DNA from: Sulfurovum sp.
GTDB lineage: Bacteria > Campylobacterota > Campylobacteria > Campylobacterales > Sulfurovaceae
DNA length: 21,477 bases
Direction: 5' to 3'
Assembly: GCA_020726085.1 (NCBI GenBank)
Contig: DYTG01000015.1
Coordinates: 1 to 21,477, forward strand
Under the pieces are notes generated by a model. The model had not been told where the DNA came from. It was given only the letters and a program-made list of their open reading frames with translations, and searched no databases. The position numbers were made by a program, and so were the translations under genes. Each line of letters opens with the position of its first letter. Position 1 is the first letter of the stretch. Positions 1-8,058 of the stretch are shown here, piece by piece.

Positions 1-4
1 CTAA

Positions 5-26
5 CCAAAAACTAACCACTTTTTGG
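5..26. repeat. Small inverted and direct repeat at the left edge
   Basis: CCAAAAA (5-11) and TTTTTGG (20-26) can form a 7-bp stem with an 8-nt loop, and CTAACCA occurs twice (1-7 and 12-18). It could be the end of a terminator of a gene to the left of the window, but it is AT-rich, weak and cut by the window edge. Confidence 0.2.
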
Positions 27-73
27 ATAAAATATTTATCTTTATTAAATATTTTTTCTTTGCGTAGAGTGCA

Positions 74-100
74 TTGGAAAAATGTCTTAAATGATATATT
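74..100 (+). promoter_or_regulatory. Candidate sigma-70 promoter for gyrB
   Basis: TATATT at 95-100 is preceded by TGA, giving the TGn of an extended -10. A loose -35 (TTGGAA, 74-79) lies 15 nt upstream. This would place transcription start about 30 nt before the gyrB ATG. It was recognised by eye only, and AT-rich spacers make false positives easy. Confidence 0.35.
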
Positions 101-136
101 TTACTACAAATTGAATAGAACAACTGGAGCAAAAAG

Positions 137-2455
137 ATGGCTGAATATGGGGCAAATAATATCAAAGTTCTCAAGGGACTTGAAGCGGTACGCAAACGAC
201 CAGGGATGTACATAGGTGATACCTCGGTTAAAGGGCTTCATCATCTCATTTATGAAGTGGTTGATAACTCCATCGATGAGGCAATGGCGGGGTATTGCGA
301 TACCATCAAAGTCACCCTTACCAAAGAGGGATCGGCCATTATCGAAGATAACGGAAGAGGCATTCCTGTAGCTTTGCACCCTACCGAAAAGATTTCTGCC
401 GCTACGGTTGTACTTACCGTTTTGCACGCAGGTGGGAAATTTGACAAAGATACCTACAAAGTTTCGGGCGGTTTGCACGGGGTTGGGGTTTCGGTTGTCA
501 ATGCTCTATCCAAAGATTTGCGATTGGAGATTTGGCGAGAGGGAAGCATCCACAATCAAAGCTTTGCCAAAGGTATTCCACAAGATATATTAGCCGTTAC
601 GGGTGCTACCAAAAAAACAGGAACCAAAGTAGAGTTTTGGCCCGATGAGTCTATCTTTACAGAGGGTGTGGCGTTTGAGTTTGATATTTTGGCCAAACGC
701 TTCAAAGAATTAGCCTATCTCAATCCCAAAATCAAAATCCTCTTTCATGATATGCGAAGCAACAAAAAAGAGTCCTATCACTTCGAGGGTGGTATTAGTG
801 AATTTGTAGAGGATTTAAACAAAAAAGAGCCTCTCACTTCGATTCAATTTTTGACGGGCAGTGCCGACGATATGGAGATGGATATTGCTTTGATGTATTG
901 CGATAGCGATATTGACAAAGTGGTATCGTTTGTAAACAACATCAAAACGCCCGATGGTGGGACGCACGAAGCGGGTTTTAGAGCAGGGCTTACACGCAGT
1001 ATCTCACAATACATCACCAAAAACGCCAACGCCAAAGAGAAAGCTACCAAAATCACAGGCGATGATACCAAAGAGGGGCTAGTTGCCGTCATTTCCGTAC
1101 GAGTACCCGAACCGCAATTTGAAGGACAAACCAAAGGGAAGCTAGGCTCAAGCTATGTACGCCCTTTGGTGCAAAAATTTATCTACGAACAGTTCAATAA
1201 ATACCTCGAAGAGACACCCCTAGAGGCCAAAAACATTATGGCACATGTCCTACTAGCCGCTAGAGGTAGAGATGCAGCCAAAAGAGCCAAAGAGCTTGTC
1301 AAACGCAAAGACTCGATGAGTGTAGGTACTTTGCCAGGGAAATTGGCGGATTGTCAAAGCAAAGACCCTAGTCTCACTGAAATCTATCTCGTCGAGGGAG
1401 ATTCGGCGGGGGGTTCGGCTAAACAAGGGCGTGATAGAGTCTTTCAGGCTATTTTGCCCCTCAAAGGTAAAATTCTCAACGTCGAAAAGGCACGATTGGA
1501 AAAAATCCTCAAATCCGATGAGATCAAAAACATGATTACTGCCTTGGGGTGTGGGATTGGCGATGAGTTTGATGAGGAGAGGCTTCGATACCACAAAATC
1601 ATTATTATGACCGATGCCGATGTCGATGGAAGCCATATTCAAACCCTTTTGATGACTTTCTTTTTCCGTTTCTTACGTCCTGTTATCGAAAAAGGATACC
1701 TCTATTTGGCTCAACCGCCCCTCTATCTCTATCGAAAAGGCAAAAACGAAATCTATCTCAAAGACGATAAAGCCCTCAATGATTTGCTCATCGAACAAGG
1801 AATTTCGGCTATAGAGAGTCACACCATGGGAGATAACGACCTTATTCACCTCTTCAAACTCGTCTCTTACTACCAAATCACCCTGGGCGAACTCGATAAA
1901 CGCTACTCTATCCCCGAACTTATTCGCTACATTGTCGAAAACTCCAATGAAATCCACAGTGAAAACTTTATGGAAACGATGCCAAAAGTCAAAGCAATGA
2001 TTGCCGATTTGGGCTACAATATCCTCAATGAAGTACAAAGCGACGAGAGAGTCCATCTCTATGTCCAAACCAATGAGGGACTAGAGGAGTTTGTGCTTGA
2101 AATCCAACTCTTTGAAAATCCCCACTTCAAAGAGGCGATGAAGATCAACGACAATATCAAAGAGTTGCTCACTCATGAGTTTATGGACAAAGATTTGGTT
2201 GGTTTGCTTGATGAGGTCAAAGCTCAAGCCAACAAAGGGGTCTATATCCAACGCTACAAAGGTCTAGGAGAGATGAATCCCGAACAGCTTTGGGAGACAA
2301 CCATGAATCCTCAAGATAGAGTCTTGCTAAAAATCAACATTGATGATTATGAGAGTGCTAGTGAAACCTTCTCGCTCTTTATGGGTGATGAGGTCGAACC
2401 TCGCCGAAACTATATCGAAACCCACGCCAAAGATGTCAAGCATTTGGATGTCTAA
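137..2455 (+). CDS. gyrB: DNA gyrase subunit B
   Basis: ATPase subunit of type II topoisomerase DNA gyrase, which with GyrA introduces negative supercoils into DNA in the cytoplasm. The 772 aa match the family length. The GHKL ATP-binding domain shows VVDNSIDEA (about residue 41, with the Mg-binding Asn) and EDNGRGIPV (70-78), followed by GGLHGVGVSVVNALS (about 111-125) as ATP lid. The TOPRIM metal site follows, with LVEGDSAGGSAKQGRDR near residue 418 and TDADVDGSHI near 491. The C-terminal QRYKGLGEMNPEQLW is near 704. The start is supported by GGAG at 126-129, 7 nt before ATG. In Campylobacterota gyrB often follows dnaA-dnaN, so the replication origin may lie to the left; that is inference. 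The next gene starts 3 nt after the stop. Confidence 0.98.
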   Translation: MAEYGANNIKVLKGLEAVRKRPGMYIGDTSVKGLHHLIYEVVDNSIDEAMAGYCDTIKVTLTKEGSAIIEDNGRGIPVALHPTEKISAATVVLTVLHAGGKFDKDTYKVSGGLHGVGVSVVNALSKDLRLEIWREGSIHNQSFAKGIPQDILAVTGATKKTGTKVEFWPDESIFTEGVAFEFDILAKRFKELAYLNPKIKILFHDMRSNKKESYHFEGGISEFVEDLNKKEPLTSIQFLTGSADDMEMDIALMYCDSDIDKVVSFVNNIKTPDGGTHEAGFRAGLTRSISQYITKNANAKEKATKITGDDTKEGLVAVISVRVPEPQFEGQTKGKLGSSYVRPLVQKFIYEQFNKYLEETPLEAKNIMAHVLLAARGRDAAKRAKELVKRKDSMSVGTLPGKLADCQSKDPSLTEIYLVEGDSAGGSAKQGRDRVFQAILPLKGKILNVEKARLEKILKSDEIKNMITALGCGIGDEFDEERLRYHKIIIMTDADVDGSHIQTLLMTFFFRFLRPVIEKGYLYLAQPPLYLYRKGKNEIYLKDDKALNDLLIEQGISAIESHTMGDNDLIHLFKLVSYYQITLGELDKRYSIPELIRYIVENSNEIHSENFMETMPKVKAMIADLGYNILNEVQSDERVHLYVQTNEGLEEFVLEIQLFENPHFKEAMKINDNIKELLTHEFMDKDLVGLLDEVKAQANKGVYIQRYKGLGEMNPEQLWETTMNPQDRVLLKINIDDYESASETFSLFMGDEVEPRRNYIETHAKDVKHLDV

Positions 2456-2458
2456 AGG

Positions 2459-3880
2459 ATGCTACTCTCAACCCTACTAGAGCGTGAGCGTCGCTTTAAA
2501 CTCGCTTTGAGGGCGGGTATTCCTGCTCTTTTGTTTATCTTTGTGGTGAGCTATATTGTATTTATCAAAGATACCAATATTACCATATCGATTCGTGATA
2601 GTTTGATTATGGCAGGAATTGTTTTTGCTACTATCTACTTCATCTACTTTATGCTTGAGTTGGCTACTCTGGGTACTTTGCTTGACAAAGAGACGGAGGG
2701 GTTTAATCAAAAAGCCTTTTTAAATGTCATCAAGCACCGCAAACCCAAAAGCATCGCACTTTTGGCTATTGGCAATATTGATACCATCAATCAAAATTAC
2801 GGCTTGGAGAAGGTTGCAATGGTATTCCACGATATTATCGCAGCCCTTGATATCTATCTCACTCAACACGGCGTAAGCAATACCATCATCGGTCGCTATT
2901 CGGGGACGAAATTTTTAATCGCCCTCAATCGTGATACCCAAGAGATTGAAAACATATTGGAAAGTTACATCAAAGAGTATCATGAGATAGCTCAAATTGA
3001 GATTGATTATATCTTTTCGGTGGTGAGCAGCAGTGAAAACTACACCAAAGATATATTTTTTCTCATCGATTCCATCGCTCACAACGTAGATGAGTCACAA
3101 GGAGGCTCTAAGGTCATTGTCAAAGATGCCAAGCACGAACAAGAGCTAGAAGAGTGGGTACAAGAGGCACTCAACAGTCGCTTTTTATCCCTTAGCTTCC
3201 GCCCGTTGCTCAATAGCTCTACGCAAAAAGTTGATATCTATACCATTACGCCCAAAATGATTCTACGCAACACAACAGAGCTTCAACCCAGAGAGTATCT
3301 TCCTGTTATTAACCGTCTAGGATTGGGACAGATTTACGATTTGGCACTTTTTAAACAAGTAGTCGATACCGCATCGCTTATTGATGATGCTATCTCGCTA
3401 AGCTTTAACATCTCCCCTTTTTCATTGCGTGATAAGGGATTTTTGAAAAATGCTTTTGACTATGTGGAAAAAGAGCATGTAAGCCCCTCTCGCCTGATCC
3501 TTGAAATCTATGAAAAAAACACCCATCACAACCTAAGCAGCTACCTTGAAATACTGCAATTTATTCGAGAAAAAGGGGTGCGTATCACCATTGATAACTT
3601 TGGGTCGTCAAACTCTTCGTTTGATTATATTAAATATTTTAAATTTGATACGGTACAGTTTGATAGGGATTTCATAAGACGCTTGGATAATCCCAAATCG
3701 TTGGCTCTTTTTACGTCGCTTATGAAAATGTGCAAAGATTTAAATATCATCACTATCGCCAAATGGGTCGATAAGGAGAAGCAAAAAAATAGGCTTATCG
3801 AACTGGGTATTGACTACATGCAAGGCTACGGAATCCAAAAACCCATCTCCAAAAGAGAACTTATCATACAACACCACTAG
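2459..3880 (+). CDS. Membrane protein with degenerate GGDEF and EAL domains
   Basis: A 473-aa protein with two predicted transmembrane helices (about residues 17-37 and 49-68), then a region shaped like GGDEF (about 90-220), then an EAL-like domain (about 235-470). Both enzymatic signatures are broken. The GGDEF loop reads GRYSGTKF. In the EAL domain the EAL triplet is replaced (TPKMIL), DDFG reads DNFG, the LKID lysine is missing (VQFD), and the AE.VE motif reads AKWVDKEKQ; QGYGIQKP is recognisable at the end. Known family logic is that such pairs often act as c-di-GMP receptors or protein-protein regulators rather than enzymes; that role here is inference. The ATG sits only 3 nt after the gyrB stop with AGG immediately before it, so translation probably depends on ribosomes finishing gyrB. 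Confidence 0.8.
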   Translation: MLLSTLLERERRFKLALRAGIPALLFIFVVSYIVFIKDTNITISIRDSLIMAGIVFATIYFIYFMLELATLGTLLDKETEGFNQKAFLNVIKHRKPKSIALLAIGNIDTINQNYGLEKVAMVFHDIIAALDIYLTQHGVSNTIIGRYSGTKFLIALNRDTQEIENILESYIKEYHEIAQIEIDYIFSVVSSSENYTKDIFFLIDSIAHNVDESQGGSKVIVKDAKHEQELEEWVQEALNSRFLSLSFRPLLNSSTQKVDIYTITPKMILRNTTELQPREYLPVINRLGLGQIYDLALFKQVVDTASLIDDAISLSFNISPFSLRDKGFLKNAFDYVEKEHVSPSRLILEIYEKNTHHNLSSYLEILQFIREKGVRITIDNFGSSNSSFDYIKYFKFDTVQFDRDFIRRLDNPKSLALFTSLMKMCKDLNIITIAKWVDKEKQKNRLIELGIDYMQGYGIQKPISKRELIIQHH

Positions 3881-3890
3881 GGAGCAAAAA

Positions 3891-4268
3891 ATGAAATACG
3901 GTGAACAAGAGATTGTTGAATTTACTATCAATGCCCAAGAGAACTATTGGCCAAATCAGCACCCCAAAAACTATCGCATCGATATAGAGTTGCCTGAGTT
4001 TATGTGCAAATGCCCCCGTTCGGGCTATCCAGATTTTGCAACCATCAAGCTAAGCTACACGCCAAACCAGAGAGTCATTGAACTCAAAGCCCTCAAACTC
4101 TATATCAACTCATTTATGAATAGAGAAATATCGCACGAAAACTCTGCCAATGAGATATACGATGCCCTCAAAAGAAATCTCCAACCTAGATGGATCAAGA
4201 TAGTAGCCGATTTTAATCCACGAGGCAATGTTCATACGATTATTACGATTGATAGTGACAAAGAGTAG
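3891..4268 (+). CDS. queF: NADPH-dependent 7-cyano-7-deazaguanine reductase (preQ0 reductase)
   Basis: Reduces preQ0 to preQ1 in the synthesis of the tRNA wobble base queuosine. The 125 aa fit the short, single-domain (type I) QueF. The catalytic-cysteine region reads EFMCKCPRSGYPDFATI; the cysteine before PRSGYPDF is the expected thioimide nucleophile. VIELKALKLYINSFMNREISHE carries the conserved ELKxLKLY and ISHE elements split across substrate and NADPH binding, and FNPRGNVHTI lies near the C-terminus. I chose the ATG at 3891 because GGGAGC lies just upstream at 3880-3885; an in-frame extension to 3810 would overlap the previous gene and lacks family similarity. It is 10 nt after the EAL-like gene, probably in the same operon. 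Its stop abuts the stop of the converging DCC gene with no spacer. Confidence 0.93.
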   Translation: MKYGEQEIVEFTINAQENYWPNQHPKNYRIDIELPEFMCKCPRSGYPDFATIKLSYTPNQRVIELKALKLYINSFMNREISHENSANEIYDALKRNLQPRWIKIVADFNPRGNVHTIITIDSDKE

Positions 4269-4655
4269 CTAGAGCAATCTATCTAAAAGAGCTTGTGGAG
4301 GCAAAGCACACGCCGATTTTTTCAGAAATTTATGGCGGTTTTTTGCCACTCTATCATAAAGAAAATCTCTCACAAAACGAGGAACAACTATCAAAAGATA
4401 GAGCAGTTGTCACCCATTGCCAATATCTTTGAGCAGTCGCAATATGCCTGTGCTTTTGGAGTAGAGGTTTTGACCATCGATATAATAAAAGGTATTGGGG
4501 TCGGGAGCAACTATCCCTTTTTGTGCCAATTTCTCTTTGGCGATAGCACTTTGAAGCGGAGTAAAGTATATCACTCGCTTCTTATCTATAGCCAAGATAA
4601 ACTCTACCGACTGAGAACATATCCCGCACTCCCCATCAAAAAGTACGATTTTCAT
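4269..4655 (-). pseudogene. DCC/DUF393 thiol-disulfide oxidoreductase-like gene, interrupted by an in-frame TGA
   Basis: The N-terminal 81 codons encode a DUF393 protein with the family signature DGECGICS (D-x-x-C-x-x-C), FTPLQS and YSKSTGILRLLKDIG. The frame then meets TGA (4412-4410, codon 82). In the same frame 46 more codons follow without a stop: LLYLLIVVPRFVRDFLYDR, then VAKNRHKF and an ALPP-containing tail. This is the usual DUF393 C-terminus, and the stop lies at 4271-4269, directly against the queF stop. Joined length is 128 aa, normal for the family. The TGA falls where relatives usually have Trp (...G-W-x-LL), so one TGG-to-TGA change explains it. The start has AAGGAG upstream (divergent from purH). 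It may be a recent nonsense mutation, a sequencing error or leaky readthrough (UGA followed by C). The function is inferred to be thiol-disulfide exchange; the substrate is unknown. Confidence 0.85.
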
Positions 4656-4771
4656 AGTGACTCCTTTTTAAATCTCTCACCAACAACATTCACGGCGTAT
4701 ACTTTGCATATTGTAGCCTAGATAGAGCTAGAAATATTTCTAAGTGGTGCTTTTTGTGGGAGCATTTATAG

Positions 4772-4777
4772 TATAAT
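4772..4777 (+). promoter_or_regulatory. Candidate -10 element of purH
   Basis: A perfect TATAAT lies 30 nt before the purH ATG in a divergent AT-rich spacer (4656-4807). No good -35 is visible at the expected distance, which is usual for Campylobacterota promoters. AAAGG just before the start serves as ribosome site. Confidence 0.5.
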
Positions 4778-4807
4778 TTTAAATTCACTACTATACAAAG
4801 GCAAAAT

Positions 4808-6340
4808 ATGAGAGCATTACTAAGTGTAAGCGACAAAGAGGGCATTGTAGAGTTTGCTGCCTCTTTGGTAGAATTGGGATTTGAAATTATCTCTACGGGT
4901 GGTACATTCAAAAAACTTACCGATGCAAAAATTAAAGCAATTGAAATCGATGAGATTACTAAATTTCCCGAGTGTTTTGATGGAAGAGTTAAAACACTCA
5001 ATCCTTTTGTACACGGAGGGATTTTATACAAAAGAGGCGTTCAAGCCCACACGAAACAAGCCCAAGAGCTAGGCGTTGAGGCGATTGATTTGGTATGCGT
5101 TAATCTCTATCCTTTCAAAGCTACCATTGAACGCACCGATGATTTTGAAGAGATTATCGAAAACATCGACATTGGTGGGCCTACTATGGTGCGAAGTGCC
5201 GCCAAAAACTTCCAAGATGTTATCATTGTCACTTCGTATTTGGATTATCATAGTGTCATTGATGCACTCAAAAACCAAGAAGATAGCTTTGAGTTTAGAC
5301 GCAATTTGATGATAAAGGCCTTTGAGCACACCGCTGCTTATGATGCGATGATTGCCAATTATATGAACAAGCGATTTCATGATGGATTTGGGGATTATCA
5401 ATTTATTGCGGGTAAAAAAGCATTCCAAACACGCTACGGTGAAAATCCACACCAAAGAGGTGCATTGTATGAATTTGACAATTATTTTACCAACCACTTC
5501 AAACAACTCAAAGGCGAAGCGAGTTTTAACAATATCAACGATGTCAATGGGGCATTAAAAATCGCTTCAAGCTTTGGAGATGAGAATGCGGTGTGCATTG
5601 TCAAGCACGGTAACCCTTGCGGATTTGCTATCAAATCAACGCTAATAGAGAGCTACGAAGAGGCGCTTAAATGTGACCCTGTGTCGGCTTTTGGCGGTGT
5701 GGTGGCTATTAATGGTGTCGTCACACAGGAGTTGGCTACTAAAATGAATGAGATTTTTTTGGAAGTCATCATTGCTGCCGATTTTGAACCCAAAGCCCTT
5801 GAAGTGTTTGAGAGTAAAAAACGCATCAAGCTCTTTGCACAAGGGGGCAAAAAATTGGTAATGAGCCACGATACGCACGATTTTAAGCACGTCGATGGGG
5901 GATTTGTCTATCAAAACAGTGATTGCATTTGCGACAATGAAGTCCACAATGCACACCAAAAATCGACTCTCAAAGCCTCACCGCAAGAGAAGAAAGATTT
6001 GGAGATTGCATGGAAAGTAGCAGGACTTACCAAATCAAACTGCGTCGTTTATGTCAAAAACAGTGCCATGGTAGCGGTAGGAATGGGCATGACAAGCCGA
6101 GTCGATGCGGCTCAATGTGCGTTGAAAAAAGCCAAAGCAATGGGGCTTGATGTGAGCGGAAGCGCTATGGCAAGTGAAGCCTTTTTCCCATTTAGAGACT
6201 CCATCGATGCAGCAGCACAAGCAGGAGTCAAAGCCATTATCGAACCCGGTGGAAGTATCCGTGACGATGAAGTAATCCAAGCCGCCAACGAACACGGCAT
6301 TGCTCTGTATTTTACAACCGTAAGACACTTTTTGCATTAA
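4808..6340 (+). CDS. purH: Bifunctional AICAR transformylase / IMP cyclohydrolase
   Basis: Catalyses the last two steps of de novo purine synthesis: formylation of AICAR with 10-formyl-tetrahydrofolate, then ring closure to IMP. The 510 aa match the family. The N-terminal MGS-like cyclohydrolase domain (about 1-190) shows ISTGGTFKKL, GRVKTLNPFVHGGIL, CVNLYPF and IDIGGPTMVRSAAKN. The C-terminal transformylase domain shows RYGENPHQ, VKHGNPCGFA (catalytic Lys-His near residues 265-266), DPVSAFGG, SEAFFPFRDSID and IEPGGSIRDDEVI, ending in the typical TVRHFLH. The gene has its own promoter candidate and appears to be transcribed alone; the DCC gene diverges from it. Confidence 0.97.
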   Translation: MRALLSVSDKEGIVEFAASLVELGFEIISTGGTFKKLTDAKIKAIEIDEITKFPECFDGRVKTLNPFVHGGILYKRGVQAHTKQAQELGVEAIDLVCVNLYPFKATIERTDDFEEIIENIDIGGPTMVRSAAKNFQDVIIVTSYLDYHSVIDALKNQEDSFEFRRNLMIKAFEHTAAYDAMIANYMNKRFHDGFGDYQFIAGKKAFQTRYGENPHQRGALYEFDNYFTNHFKQLKGEASFNNINDVNGALKIASSFGDENAVCIVKHGNPCGFAIKSTLIESYEEALKCDPVSAFGGVVAINGVVTQELATKMNEIFLEVIIAADFEPKALEVFESKKRIKLFAQGGKKLVMSHDTHDFKHVDGGFVYQNSDCICDNEVHNAHQKSTLKASPQEKKDLEIAWKVAGLTKSNCVVYVKNSAMVAVGMGMTSRVDAAQCALKKAKAMGLDVSGSAMASEAFFPFRDSIDAAAQAGVKAIIEPGGSIRDDEVIQAANEHGIALYFTTVRHFLH

Positions 6341-6430
6341 TCTACTGTATGTTGGTGCGTAAAAAAAAGAGAGGGAGAAAAAGAGTGGACGGTTTTCTCT
6401 CAATATCTTATAAAGAAATAATAAAAATTT

Positions 6431-6439
6431 TGGTATAAT
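6431..6439 (+). promoter_or_regulatory. Extended -10 promoter of the Sel1-repeat gene
   Basis: TGGTATAAT is a perfect extended -10 (TGn plus TATAAT), 31 nt upstream of the ATG at 6471. AAGGAG at 6460-6465 then gives a ribosome site 5 nt before that ATG, which is why I prefer it to the in-frame GTG at 6465 that lies inside the ribosome site. Upstream, GAGAAAA (6375-6381) and TTTTCTC (6393-6399) could form a weak hairpin after purH. Confidence 0.6.
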
Positions 6440-6470
6440 ATTCCTCGCCTAGCGTTACCAAGGAGTGCAA

Positions 6471-7856
6471 ATGGAAGAGATTATTAAACGACTGCAAATA
6501 TTAAAACTATCAATTGCCTTAAAAGATTTTGATTCAATTGAGTTGCAAATCAAGAGACTAGAAAAGCTCAATGTCAATCAGCAAGTACACAATATTATCG
6601 CCCTTATCAAGAATAGACAACACTATCATGCTATGCTATCTATCAATGCTTACCCAAATGATCTTTACAGCAACGAGTATTACAGCAAAGTAAGGGCAGA
6701 GGAGGAGGCAGTGATTGATGAGTTTGAACTCTTCGAGAGCGGCGGAGGTAAGATGCACGAGTCTCTCACTAGTGCCAAAGTACCTCTTATTGAGAAGATT
6801 GAAGATGAGACACAAATCCTTAAAGAGTTGCAAGAAGAGGAGGAGAAGATAGCACCTACTCAACCTCAAGAGTCCGATGAAGAATCCCAAGAGCAAGAGG
6901 TGATTAAAAACAGTTGGTTTGTTGAAGAGAACGCCCCCGAAGAAGAGACCAAACAAAATCCCCAAACTCATGACAAGACACAAGAAGCAGAGGAGGAGAT
7001 TCAAGAGGAGATTGCAAGCACTCCAACAAAAGAACCAACCAATACTTATGATAGTTGGCAAGAAGAGAGCAAGATCGCAGCTCAAATTGATACCTCCAAT
7101 CCCCTCTCTTATACCAAAGATTATACTTTTGATGAGCCTATCAAAGAGAGAGAATCCAATACCTATGATCACAATTTGATTATGGAAGATGATTTGGACG
7201 ATATTGCCAAAGACTACTATCGTCAAAAATTTGAAGAAGATGTAGATCATGTCAAATACGGCAAAGTTCAAGAGAGTACCCCCGATGAAGTACCCGCACC
7301 AGAGGAGCCAATCGGAATGGACGATGAGGGCTTCTATCAACCTATTCAATTCTTAGATCAAAAATTCAACGCCATTCTCAATCGTTACCCTCAAAAAGAG
7401 CCAATCGAATCGAATATCGACTCCATTAAACATATTGTGACACTCTTTGAGCAGCCCTACAGCGAGGATGAAATCGATATTGTGCTCAAACAGTTTGATG
7501 AGTTCAAGAAGAATGGAGAGTATGAAGAGGCTGCAAAAATCTTGTTTGTTGTTGCCAATACTCAATCGCAAACGGCACACTTTAGATTGGCTAGAGAGCT
7601 TTTCAAAGGGGATATATTGGTACAAAACTATCCAGAAGCTTTTATTGCGATGAATGATTTGGCTCTCGAGGGCTATGTTGAGGCTATTTGCGATTTGGGA
7701 CAATTTTATGAGTACGGCATAGGCATCAAAAAAGATCGCAAAAAAGCCCTTTCACTCTACGAAGAGGCACACCAATTGGGACTTGAACGAGCCAAAGAGT
7801 TGCACGATAAACTTCAAAACGCAAAAAAGAACTTCTTTTCTTATCTTTTTGATTAA
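6471..7856 (+). CDS. Acidic low-complexity protein with C-terminal Sel1-like repeat
   Basis: A 461-aa protein of unknown function without a signal peptide or membrane helix, so probably cytoplasmic. Residues 1-75 look helical (leucine/lysine pattern). About 75-290 is strongly Glu/Gln/Pro-rich and likely disordered, with runs such as EEEEKIAPTQPQESDEESQ. About 310-461 is helical; the segment LGQFYEYGIGIKKDRKKAL and the adjoining SLYEEAHQLG match the Sel1/TPR-like repeat consensus (small residues plus A-L-x-x-Y-x-x-A). Sel1 repeats are protein-binding scaffolds, so an adaptor role is plausible but inferred. It stands between purH and the division cluster with its own promoter; a 202-bp gap separates it from the next gene, so no operon link is implied. 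Confidence 0.75.
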   Translation: MEEIIKRLQILKLSIALKDFDSIELQIKRLEKLNVNQQVHNIIALIKNRQHYHAMLSINAYPNDLYSNEYYSKVRAEEEAVIDEFELFESGGGKMHESLTSAKVPLIEKIEDETQILKELQEEEEKIAPTQPQESDEESQEQEVIKNSWFVEENAPEEETKQNPQTHDKTQEAEEEIQEEIASTPTKEPTNTYDSWQEESKIAAQIDTSNPLSYTKDYTFDEPIKERESNTYDHNLIMEDDLDDIAKDYYRQKFEEDVDHVKYGKVQESTPDEVPAPEEPIGMDDEGFYQPIQFLDQKFNAILNRYPQKEPIESNIDSIKHIVTLFEQPYSEDEIDIVLKQFDEFKKNGEYEEAAKILFVVANTQSQTAHFRLARELFKGDILVQNYPEAFIAMNDLALEGYVEAICDLGQFYEYGIGIKKDRKKALSLYEEAHQLGLERAKELHDKLQNAKKNFFSYLFD

Positions 7857-7861
7857 CAAAT

Positions 7862-7877
7862 GCCTTATTTAAGGGCA
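7862..7877 (+). terminator. Possible weak terminator after the Sel1-repeat gene
   Basis: CCTTA-TT-TAAGG forms a short hairpin 7 nt after the stop (GCC/GGGC can extend it imperfectly), and CTCTTTTTATC follows a few bases later. A second small stem, TACTCT (7922-7927) with AGAGTA (7934-7939), lies downstream. Both are short and AT-rich, so termination here is uncertain. The rest of the 7857-8058 spacer shows only a TAGAAT (8021-8026) that could be the -10 of the next gene. Confidence 0.3.
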
Positions 7878-8058
7878 AAAGCTCTTTTTATCAAAAAATA
7901 TTAAAAAAGCAAAAGGGTTTTTACTCTCCAAAAAGAGTATCAATCGCAAAGATTTACCTATTTTACTAACTTTTTTTATATCTTACATCAAGTTTAAATG
8001 TAGATTAATCACAACTTTACTAGAATAGCACAATGAATTTAAATAGAAGGTAATATCA

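Noticed and set aside
4293..4721. Plus-strand 142-aa open frame between queF and purH
   Set aside because: It is antisense to the DCC gene, whose minus-strand product has clear family motifs on both sides of the TGA; the plus-strand translation looks like nothing known.
6636..7349. Long minus-strand open frame (237 codons), hydrophobic
   Set aside because: It is the antisense of the Glu-rich linker of the Sel1-repeat gene; Glu/Lys codons read backwards give Leu/Phe/Ile and avoid stops. No ribosome site or promoter supports it.
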